Assembly (NCBI GenBank): GCA_004352715.1 | Contig: SCFE01000009.1 | Location: forward strand, 2,410,174 to 2,474,173 | Source of the DNA: Hofstenia miamia | Lineage: Eukaryota; Xenacoelomorpha; Acoela | DNA: 64,000 nucleotides | Direction: 5' to 3' | In this document: positions 47,301 to 59,600 of the stretch, piece after piece | Position numbering within the stretch: the first letter of the stretch is position 1 | Layout: the number at the start of each line of letters is the position of its first letter | Made by a program: the position numbers and the translations under genes | Notes under the pieces: model-generated | Told to the model about the DNA's origin: nothing | Databases searched by the model: none | What the model saw: the letters and a program-made list of their open reading frames with translations, nothing else

Positions 47301-50300
47301 AAGATTATTTGAAAGATATTGTGATTGTCTTACCAAGACAGCTACTACAGATATTTTTAGAGACCAATAATTATGTGCGCATTGGTAGGAGAAAAAATCA
47401 AGAAGCAGTTTGGTGTATTATTCCGAACACTGTAGTCTCATTATCATCATTTGCATGAGCGTTTTTAAGAAAATCAAAGACGTTTCGGTACATGGTATTT
47501 TACAAATTGAAATTTTAATATTTTTAAATGACAATGCTTTAAGTTTAAATATTTTAAATTATAATAGAAATATATCGGTTTGCAAAAATTGGGTAGCCAA
47601 TGACTAAAAACAGGTAGTGTATAATATTTACTGTTATTGAGCGTTATATATATATATATATCAATTCATGTTATTTGAATCCTGAAACAAAGACTTTTAT
47701 CACCCAAAGATGTGAATTGAACTAAGTCTCCTTCATATCAGCTGTTTAACAACAAAGAAAAAACTAATTTCAATTTTTAATTTTGAATTTAAAGGATATT
47801 TAAGAATCAAACAATTTAAATTATCACTTAAAAACACGATTGTCTTTTCAATTTAAATATTTCTTTTGAATTGTCAACGCACTTAATTGGACTCATACAT
47901 TTTTTCTCCAGAAATCAAAATATTTTAAAATAGTTGTTGTTCCCATGGACATTGAACCGCCTCATTATCTGAACATTTGGTATGGTAGGAATTCGAATTG
48001 TCTGAGCGTCCACAGACCTATAGTTGTATCCATATCAAAAGCTTTGATAAAACTGTTCAAAAAGTTGGACAAAGCGGTTTATATCTTTAAGGCAACGTTA
48101 GTAGAAATAGGGGTTTGATTTTGTAGTCTGCAGACGCCAGAAATCACAGTTTTGATATTCTCAGAAATGCTCTAACCTAGCGTCAATAAGCCTTTACATT
48201 TGTTTGTCATATGCAGAACCTATTTTTAACCTTTTCACTGTCAAGCTATTTTTTGCTACAAATTTTTTAGAAACTGAGAGATTACTTATTAAAGGTTTTT
48301 TCAAAGACAACATTGAAGAGAAAAAATTTTGAATTTATTTTACAATAAAAATTCAAAGAAAATTGACACACATTGTCCGCTAGTGGTGTTTTTAAGCAAC
48401 ATATCCCAAATGGTGCAAACATGTTATTCATCTAATAGTAATTATGAAATGGATAGAAGCGAGAATTACACAAAGGCATTTCGCACCTTGGACCCACAAA
48501 TTTTGCTCGCCTATCGATTTTTGATTTCGAACAAGAACCAGATCTTCTTCCACTTCGTTCTTCAGGCATAGGATATCCAGTGTTGAACATTAGTTTTGCC
48601 CTTTTGACATAGAACTGTTTAATCGGGAGTTTTCAATCTTTCCCATTCAGAAGAGTAGCCAGATCTATGAGGATGTCGATTGGACTATGAGGTACCAATG
48701 GAACCAAAAATAGCTTCAAATTTTAAAAAAAAATTTCCACCAGTATTTTTTTGAAATTTCTTGGTTTCTACACAGCGTATGACCTAAATGTGAGACTAAG
48801 CAAAGCTTATAGTCATACTGCCATTCGTTAAATATGTTAATTCCGAAACTTCGATTGCATAAACAGCTAATTTTGATATTTTAAGTGTAGTACGTGTTAG
48901 AACGCCATGTTGTTGTGAAAAAATATGAATTTGTATTACGAGCTTCTTCTTTTAGTTTGAATGTTTAGCTTTGTTATTATAATTGCTCTATTAATTTTAA
49001 TTATGTGGTTAAATAATTTCCTAATGTTTTATACAACTTAGAGTGATAATTGTTTGAATTTCACCTAAACTGGCAAAACGAAGAAAAATATTGTATATGC
49101 GTAATTATTTTGGATGCCCCGATTTATTATTAATCATGGGCGTAGTTGTGTATTTGTTCAAAGTCTTACCATAAGTATAATGGGATTTATCCATGTAAAT
49201 ATTATAAGCAAATGTACTGCCATCGCTAACACATTGCTGAATATTATCCATATGATATTTCTTCCTGTACGTCTTACAATGAAATTTGTCAATGGTGTCA
49301 GAAATAACGCGGTGAAATAAATAATGCTGTTTAAATATGAAGCTACTGTAACATCAGCATGATAACGTTCAGCAAAGAAGATTCTAAATAACAAATAGTT
49401 AATATTTTCGATGTTTTTCGGTGGGTCGTTGATTGGGTGGAGATGGAAATTTAATTCTTCTGTGATTATTATTATAAAATCAATTAAAGGGAGTTGGTTT
49501 CCAAACACCAATTAGAAACAAGATTTACTTCCCTGTGCAAACCAGTGGTGTCATTTAGGGGGTCATTGCTTCCTCTAAATCTAGTCACAAAAGTCAAAAT
49601 ATCAAAAAATGTAAAAAGGAAGAGAATAATACCATGCATGCTTTGCTGCAATTACATGCAAAATTCAGTTTAACAAACTATGTTGTGCAGTAAAACAAGA
49701 ATGATAATCTCCAAATTTCACTTTCCGTGCGAATGGTCTAGCAATAATGCTCATACTATGAATTGGTTTCCACTCTTTAGCACTTAAACACAAAAGGAAT
49801 CCAATCCCTGCAAGTGAATTGCTGATGGTTTCCAACTGATTGGCCAGGACATATCATCATTAATAGTCTATATTTTCCTCCAAAATCTATAGCATATAAC
49901 AATATGCTTTGCTTTCAATAGTTATTCTATTACATTTACATAAGAATAATTGGGAGTGGGTATAGTTTTATGCTATTTTAGTGGTTAAATCAAATAGTAG
50001 CAGACAAGCTCATATTGTGGATATGCACAACACGCAGCCCTGGTTGAACGAATTTATGAGGCTGATGTACATTTGAGAGCCGACCACATAATTTAAAAAG
50101 AATCTCCAACAGCATAATCATTTGGATATCGTGGAAGCTTATCGGAGTTTATCAGAAATTGTGGTAGGCTTTTTCTGAAGTAATGAAATTGTTCACGATC
50201 ATTTTTCCAATGAGAGATGTTTTTCAGTTCTAAAGATGGTGCTACACCAACCATTTTGTCCAAACTTTTGTCCAGATTTTTTTTAAACAAAAGTCTGCAA

Positions 50301-53300
50301 TGTACCACAAATATTCCTGACAAAAGTTTATTCAAAAACCCGCAGTGCAGCACACAAAAATCCTGACAAAAGTTTGGAAAAAAAAATGTCAGTGTGTAGC
50401 ATCCTCTTCAGACAAGTTATTTATGTTCAACAATGTCCAATGAAAGATTGTTGAACTTAAAAATGATGAAAGTTGAATCACATAAATTGTCAATATGTTT
50501 GCCCAAAAGAAGTCTCGACAATATCTTCGCATTTAGTGTTTTGATATTTTGTTTAGTATTAATCATTTGATTATTGTTATTAAAAATCAAGTTGGATATA
50601 TACCTACTGTTTAGTAGAAGTATTTGTAACACAGTTTGCACTAAAGCAACAAAATTGCTGGATTAAATTTCAGTGATGATTAATGCAATTCACATTCAGT
50701 AATAATTTTGGTCCCCCTTAAGAGTTTTCTGAAATGGCGCCACTGATGCAAACGCAATTATTATTAATGTTACTCCTCCATTTTTAAATACATTCCCTTC
50801 ATCAAGCAACATTATCAACATTCTGATTTCTTAAATGAAAATTCAGAGTATAGTTTTCAACAGAACTACAAATAAGGCGGTTTGAAATGATTTTGAAGAT
50901 CATGGTGAAACTGAATGTGTGATCGACACACATTAGATGGTCCCGATTGTGAATACAATATTTTATATATTATATTTTATAATTGTGAAGAGCTTTCCAT
51001 GCTAGATATAAAGTGCCAATTTAGTTCATTTTTAAGCGTAATATAGAAAATTTTCTTCACTCAGATTTGTATAAATTTTTTGTGTATGCATTATTTAAAA
51101 TAGACACAAAAAACGTAGACTTGCTAAAATTTTGCACTCTTCAAACCATTTGTTGACTGGTGCTAAATAGAAGGAAAAACTGAAAAAGGTGGCAAAATTA
51201 TATTTCACGCCGGTTTCTAAGGCTAGGTATGTAAATGTATGCAATTACATAAATTTGGTAAAAACAGTAAGCAAAAATAGCAAGTGTACATATACATGTA
51301 TGTACATATGATTTATATTTCAGTTTCATCGGGATCAGATGTCCCAATAGAAAAAATTGCTGGGGATGAATCAAATGTTTACCCAGGGGAAAGCCTGATT
51401 TTATATTTTATACAGTTGTTATTTCCAATTGCTGAAATGTAGAACTAAGCCCTGAACTTGAATAAACAGATTTACCTTAATGTAAGAAATTATAAAAAAA
51501 AGCTTTGACATCAAAACAAATTCAATTGATAGAGGAAACCAAAAGCGAAGTTCTTTAGCCACATTTGTGGCCTTTGTAACAGTACATCTAGTATAATATA
51601 TATATATATATATTTATGCTATTGTTAGCTGTCAAGAAGTGACATCATTCTTAATAATCTACTGAGAAATTGAAAACTATGGATTTATATTAAGTGCACG
51701 TTAGAGCAAAATATTCAAAAGTGATTTAATATCTATAGATTACAATTTCATTAAATTCTGGGAAATATATAAAAAAATTTAAGACGTTCCTAGAATGGCA
51801 TCCTTAATTTTATATTTTTACAGAATAATTTATCCATGATAGTTCATACGACGTTCTAAATTGCGATTGTTATTTTCTTAGCAACTAGAAGTTGTTTCAC
51901 AGAACCCAATATTTTATAAATTGCATGTACTTTACATTAAAATGTTGAAAATTAAAAATATCTACTTTCCAAGTGATATAAATGGAAGCAGTGCTGAGTA
52001 GAAAATTCCACACAGTATAAATAAAAGCCAGGCTTGTGCTGAGAACTTCCTTAGTTGAGAAAAATAGAATCCTTCTTCGACATCAATGTTAGTCGGCTTC
52101 ACTTTTGGTGCCCATCGATACTTCCATTTGTCGTACGCAATTAAGAACAATGCATCAATTAAAGCTAGCACGCAGAATGCGGTTCCTAATTAAAATATAT
52201 TGGTGCAGATTTGAAAATTTGAAGACTAACCTATCGACACGGTAATTGCTAAGACATTATTTGCTGAGAGATCACTCCAATGCAGTATCCATACATAAAT
52301 GTCTTCTGCAAAACACATATTTAATACTGATGCCTAATAAACATAAATTCTGCTATTGCAAAGCACATGAAATGATGTGTTAGATGTCATAAATCTAAAT
52401 ATAGTATTTCTACATCTATATAAATCCTAAACATTAACTATGCTGCAAGGAAGCATAGTTTCACTTTTTATAAGCTATAGGCAATGCAAATTGCATATAA
52501 ATTAAATGCGTAAATATAAATATTGATTGCAAAGAAACTTACTAGTCTTGAAGTCATCAAAATTGCGTGAAAGGTGGACCTCACCTGGAACCATTTAACC
52601 AATTTAATTGCAAATCCATATTGACATGCAACCAGTAGTTCATTAGCAGAACTAATTAAAATCACTAATGTCTTAAGATTATTAGTAAATTTACCCTAAC
52701 AGCATTCTTGCCCCAAGCACTAACCAATAGGGTTTATGAACACTCCACATCACAAGTCCAATTAATCCCTAAATATGTTGAATGATTTGATCTGTTCTGG
52801 TAGCAATATTGCAAAAACCCTTAACATGCTAGCTACTCTAATCTGGGGTTACTTAATATACTAGAAGGTAAAATATTTTTTAAAATTTGTTCTCTCATCA
52901 TTTAAGGCATGTGAGTGCAACACTTTGGCTAAGCGCGCACTGTTGATTATTTAATTTAACAATTAAATAATTTACAAATTTAATAGTTTATCCAAACTTA
53001 GTCAAGCACGCACTAGTGATTTTTAATCTGCTCAATCGTTCATTTTAAATGAATTTCATAAATACACAACATGTCTTACGGCAATAATTGAATTACCAAA
53101 AAGTGATTTGAAAAACTACTGGAATTAGTGAGACATGAATAACATTATGCACATACAAATTTTCGTAAAGAAATTTTTCCGTCTCATCGGTTGGAGCCGT
53201 GTCGTCTCATAGAAACAAATGGCGTCACTGAGGGGGTGTGACCGCATGCATCGGTCAATACAATTTTTTATTCTTCAAAAATAGAAATAAAACTTAATAT

Positions 53301-55355
53301 TAGCAATTTTAAACAATTTTGGAGCCATAAGTTTGGAACTTAGAGCCTCTTGGGGCCTAACATATCAAAATAACAATGTAATTATATAAACATAGCAAAA
53401 ATTTGAGCCCCAATATTAGAAAAATATATTTAATACACAATTTTAGACTATTTGGAAGGCCCAATAGTTATGCAGGTACAAAATATTTAGTGAGAAGTAT
53501 ATAGATACACCAAAACGGTTACTGAAAATTTTCTGCATAAATTTAGGAGTTCTAAGATGGGGGCCCCGAATTGACATCGCACACCAGGCCCCTAAATTTA
53601 CCGTGACGTCACTGATAGTAACATGAAAAAATATCTGTTTTTGAATCTTCAAACATTAGATTATACACGCACATTTATTCTAAGCAATGTTAGATGTTGC
53701 ATATACTTATGTTCACATATGAACAATTTAGTTTTAATTTACTAAATCCTAAATACGAGCCTTGATATCATGCAGAGAAACAGTTGTTTAAAGTAAAGTA
53801 AAAGCTCTGGTATTTAATACATGTAATGAACTAAATAATAGCTTAATCCTTATTTCCAATAAATTCTAATTCGCGGCTCGCTTCTGAATGAATCAATGAC
53901 TTCTTTCATCGTTACAAATTGTTCAATTAATTAATTGTAGTGCGCGCACGTCCATTGGAAATACTATGTTCTATTTTATGTGTCAACAATTTAATCAACG
54001 CGAAAATAGATCACGCAGGAATTTTTTAATTTCTGTGATCATTAAATTGCTAGTGCGCGTTGACGCAAAGAAAACTCTGTGTTCTATTTTGTAAACTAAA
54101 TAGTTTTGTATTTACGTAAATTTAAAATCACTAGTGCGCGCGGCGCCTTAACCGCAGCTATTTCTTTTTTATGTAGGAGGCCTGCCTTAACCCGTCCAAA
54201 AAGTATATAGTTCAGGTCAAAACTAATGAGAGTGAGAAAATGAAATTTGTGACTCAGCTATATATAACAAAGAGGTAAATGTGATATCAAACTAAAGCTA
54301 AGTTTATCGCCGATGATTCTCCGCTGTCTGTTAACCCATTAATTTTCCCCGCTGCTCGGTAGTGGCCATTAAACGGTAATAACATCTTGCGATTCGAGTA
54401 AATACCTTCTCAATTCGGTCAAATTTTGAGGATTTTTCTTTTCAACGTTGTCTTTTAGTATCTCGATAGGAGACAAATCGGGTGAATTCGGTGGCCGCTG
54501 CATTATCTAAACATTTCTGCCCGCAAAAAATGCCTTTGTTGTCGTTGACGTATGAGGAGTTGCCCCGTTCTGTTGCAGGATCCAGCCAGTTGGATATAAG
54601 CAATCGGCATATGTAAGGAATTGTTCTACAATTTCGCAATACTTTTGGCTGTTAATGGACCATGGGCCGTCGATAATACACATATAGAAACCACGATAAG
54701 ATAACGCTCCCCACCCTATAAGTTTTGGGGAACATTTTGGCGTCTTTTTAAAGGATTTTTTGCCTCGTTTTGAGTACCAAACTTGCACGGTATTCCAGTG
54801 AAGCTGGAACAAGGACTCGTCCGTGAGAAAAACATTTTGGAAATGGTAGTCGATCCATTCATTACAAAATGTTAGTCTTCTCTGTTCTTGTAACAGCGAA
54901 ATCGAGGGAACTTTTTTGGGCAAGTTCTTCAGCACTCCGGAAATACGGAGGTTTCTCTGGATGGTGCTGGTGCTAAAAGTCTTGCCTGTTTTGCGCTAAA
55001 CCGATTAGCGACTTTTTCCCCGAGAGAGTTGGTTGTTACAGCGCCTGTCAAAACCCTTCGATCTTCACCGCCTAATTTCCTACGTCGGTCACTTCCTGAT
55101 GAAAGCACGGAATAATTCCTGTAGAATGTGCTTCTGGCCATTCCCGACAATTACAACAACGTTTCGCTATCTGTTACAATGCCAGACTTGAAAAGAATTT
55201 CAAGTCGGTTGCGTTTTTCTTGAAAAATCATTTTGGCGACGCACTATGACAATTGTGATGGTAATTTGCTGGCTGGTTAATTGCATTTCGAACGTGAAAG
55301 TTAGACAGGTGTCACGGCCGGTATGTCTGCTACATTTCTTGTTTTTACAGCATTT

Positions 55356-55391
<36 letters not shown>

Positions 55392-56557
55392 TCTATTTTT
55401 GCGAAAGATAGATTAATTGCTGTGATATTGTATATGATGACATAGCAATATTTGCAATCTGTGATTATCAATGTATGAAGGCTGATCACAGGTCAAATTT
55501 CTCACTGGAAATTTTTACATTTCTGTTTCGTACATCCTCGGCCAGAAATTCTTTAAAATAGAAATTTACTTCAATTGAATAAAATATCAGCAAAATTTGA
55601 ATGATTCTGACCACTATGATCATTTCTAGGTTTTTCGGAATCCTTATTTAATGCATGAGTACAATTTCAGTTTTCACCAACGTTTTGTTTATTTTTCTAA
55701 ATCAGATAAAGCAAAAGTAATCTTTTGTTACCATTAATTTCCTAGACAAGTAACTAAGCCATATGCAATATGTATAATTTTAGAATTCCAATATTTTACT
55801 CAATTATCAAATCCTTGTGATTGATGCTTACTTGTCATCAAATATTTTTAGCAAAAATCACTGGAATCTAGAAGGTCCGCTTTATTGATGTAACCATAAA
55901 CACTAACATGGGGACGTCATGAGACAGCCAATTGGCGTATGGGACAATGAGATTAGATAGGAAAGGATGTTCCATGAAAAGTCTTTCGCTATCTTTTCAT
56001 GAATTTGGATTAGTTTGCGATTAATCAGCGTTTACTATTTTTTGAAGAAATTGCAGCTTTAAAACTACCAAGCAGTATAGAATTAACTTATTATAAAAAT
56101 TTTGTGAAAACTTTTTTGATAGTTTACATATCACAGAATGTCTGAAAATTCTATATCATACATGTTGGAAGCGGACAACCGAATTACGTAATAAAGCTTT
56201 CAGAAAATCCGAAATAATATGCCATTTTCTACTAGAAATGATTTAAATTACGGTTTGTATCGAAATTGACGAGTCATATTTCTAATGATAATTAGATATA
56301 ATTATGTGTTAAAACGGACAAAAACCAAATTTCATCAATGTTACTGAATAAAATTGGTTTGATTTGGTATTCTGGAGTCACCGGAAATCAAAATGTAGCA
56401 CAGCTTTAATGTTCTCCGCAAATTATATTTGTATGTAAGATGATTGTAGATACTCTTATTCAAACTAGGATGTTTGTTTAAAGGTAGTTGCTATCAAAGG
56501 AAAACGTTCTTAATTTTGTGTAATAAAATTTTAGTGTATGTGGATTTTCAACTTTTA

Positions 56558-56600
<43 letters not shown>

Positions 56601-59600
56601 TTTATTTATTTATGTCTCCCGCTAAATGTTTATTAAGAACCTCATCCATGACCGCGTTTCCAAACATAAATCTTTGAAATTTTACAGGGGTAATGCTCTT
56701 TAATTTTGGGGAAAAAGTNNNNNNNNNNNNNNNNNNNNNNNNNNNNNNNNNNNNNNNNNNNNNNNNNNNNNNNNNNNNNNNNNNNNNNNNNNNNNNNNNN
56801 NNNNNNNNNNNNNNNNNNNNNNNNNNNNNNNNNNNNNNNNNNNNNNNNNNNNNNNNNNNNNNNNNNNNNNNNNNNNNNNNNNNNNNNNNNNNNNNNNNNN
56901 NNNNNNNNNNNNNNNNNNNNNNNNNNNNNNNNNNNNNNNNNNNNNNNNNNNNNNNNNNNNNNNNNNNNNNNNNNNNNNNNNNNNNNNNNNNNNNNNNNNN
57001 NNNNNNNNNNNNNNNNNNNNNNNNNNNNNNNNNNNNNNNNNNNNNNNNNNNNNNNNNNNNNNNNNNNNNNNNNNNNNNNNNNNNNNNNNNNNNNNNNNNN
57101 NNNNNNNNNNNNNNNNNNNNNNNNNNNNNNNNNNNNNNNNNNNNNNNNNNNNNNNNNNNNNNNNNNNNNNNNTATACATAGGGGAGATTTTCAACAAAAA
57201 TGTTTTAAGTTTCTATGCCTTTTTTATGAAAATCTTTGATATCATTGGATTGATATTTTCTATAGAAATCTACATCAATACCCACTAACAACTTGTGTAT
57301 CCATTTTAGGAATTTTTATGCGTAGATATAGATTTCTAAAATTAAAATTTGAATGTTTGGCTTGCCCTCTGCCCAAAAATCGATATTAAATTTGTATTGG
57401 TTTGTCTGTCCTTATCGCTAAGAAAATTGATGTTACAACTGCAATAAGGAGTTCTATTTCATCAACAAAGATATACAACAAATAAGTGGCAACCTGAGGA
57501 AAGAAAAATGCGTGTGGTTTGGCACACGGCCAAAGAACTGCAAAAAATATTATGGGATGGTAAACGAAAAATTGCCAAGAGGAAAAAGATACTAGAAACG
57601 TTAGAACATCACTCGCTCTAGACAGTGTTGAAGCTCTACTAATGATTGTGGAAGAAATTACCTTTCATAAATGTCTACTACAAATTATTAAACTGTATAG
57701 GATTACAAGTTGCTTTCAAATTCAAATAAAAATTAGTAATGGTATTTCATTGAAACCTTCTCATGTATGTTTTAGATAAAGGGGCCGCTTTTGAAAATCC
57801 GAAAAAAATAGAATAGCGCAAAACTTCTCGTCCCATCAATATTAAATAATTCTATGAAGGCGTTAAATACAAAAAAATTGAATAAGGAAGTTGTACAGCA
57901 TGTTGAAACTAACTACGAAGAATGCTACTTAATATTAGTAAAAATAATTGAGCTTTGATTGAATAGCAATAATTTCTACAGTGGAGGAACAAGTGTAGGC
58001 AGTTGCCCCCCTCTATTATAAAATAAATTATTCAGAAAAAGGCTCCATAAATTTTTTTAGCTTAAACATTAAAAGTGCTGTTTTTTAGTTTAGGTGCTTG
58101 GTAATAAATGTAACTGGCCCACCCCGCTGCCAAAGTTTGTTCCGCTGCCACTGATATTCTAATTAACGTATTAGTTCTGATCATAATTGTAAAAGCAGTT
58201 AGCGATGCCATACAATGATATAAGGCTAATATTTGGTTGTACAATTTTACAATACGCTCATAAACGAACTGAAGTTCTCGTTAAGACTTCAACTTATTTG
58301 TATACATTTATCCCATTAGCTCAAATTTGAGGCACACTACGTAAGAGTACTATGACTATACTGTATTAGGTAAAAAAAGATTGGTATTGTAATGAATAAG
58401 AACCTATATTTACCCTGAATACAAACATACAAAGTATAAAGTACGTGACGAATTTTACACTTTCAACATTTGTCTAAGATTAAGATTGTGAAAAAGAACG
58501 AAAATATTTTTTTTAGTATCACTATGTAGCGCAATAAACTTTTTAAAATATAAGGGCAACATAAAAAATAGGCTACCAATATCTTAGAAGATTCAGATGT
58601 ATCTTTTTTGCATTATCAAATATTCTCTCAACGTGTATTGCATTGTTGTGAATGACCTTACTATATTCCTTTCAAAGCCTCTGAATGTTTCTTCGAGCAC
58701 GTAGAAGCTATTTTATTGAATGATAGAATTCGATTTCTCGAGCGGAGTCAAAATTTGCTTTCAAGCCTAACTCTACGCTCAGCAATCTGCAAATTAAATG
58801 AGTAAAGCTCTGCAACCCATACTAACTAAATGTGTTACTAAAAAATTTTATAAATGCATCAATTGTGAAATTATCATTAGTGTCCTAGGACATATGGAAC
58901 AGCCTATTGTCATTTTGTTTATTTTAAACCACCAGTTGTCTAAAATTTAGTTACACATATTTATTTTATTTCTGTACTACCACAAATTTTGCATTTGAAA
59001 ATGGAAATCAGGAAAGAAATGTAGAGATTTATAGCCGATGCCGGTAATATTAAACCAATTTCAATTGCTTGCTTAAGTGGAAGTCAAAAGGAAAAAAGTA
59101 GCTAGGTAACAAGTTTTTTTGTATATTCATTTAATTTTTTTAACAAAAATGAAAAACTATTTTGCTAAAAATATGTTGACGTCAGCAAAAAAAACATTAC
59201 ACCTTTATTGCGAGAAAATAACTCCACTCCTTCCCATTATCGACCTGTGATGTTATTTTGGAAAACGATTGTGAACTTTTCTGACATAAAAGAGAAAAAC
59301 GCTTTATTTGCATATGGAGATTCCCTGTTAACTAGCAAATTGTAGGTGAAAACTCTAAGCTTAAGTATAATGAAAAAAAATCAAATTTCGAAAAAAATTG
59401 AAGAAATTGTTTGAATTGTCTGTGTAATGGGCAAACAGTCAATTAAAAAAATGTTCGAATTATGAACAATTCTAATGTATGAATTTTTGTCAAGATTGAA
59501 GCTCCATAATCATAATTTTTATGTTCCATTGTAATGGATTTTTAGAATTTTGCTGAAATCACAGTTAATTGTGTTGAACAATTTGTTGATTATTTATAGA

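Noticed and set aside
48390-48600. Minus-strand Arg/Ser/Cys-rich stretch as an exon
   Set aside because: Open for only about 52 codons with weak splice sites and no family match.
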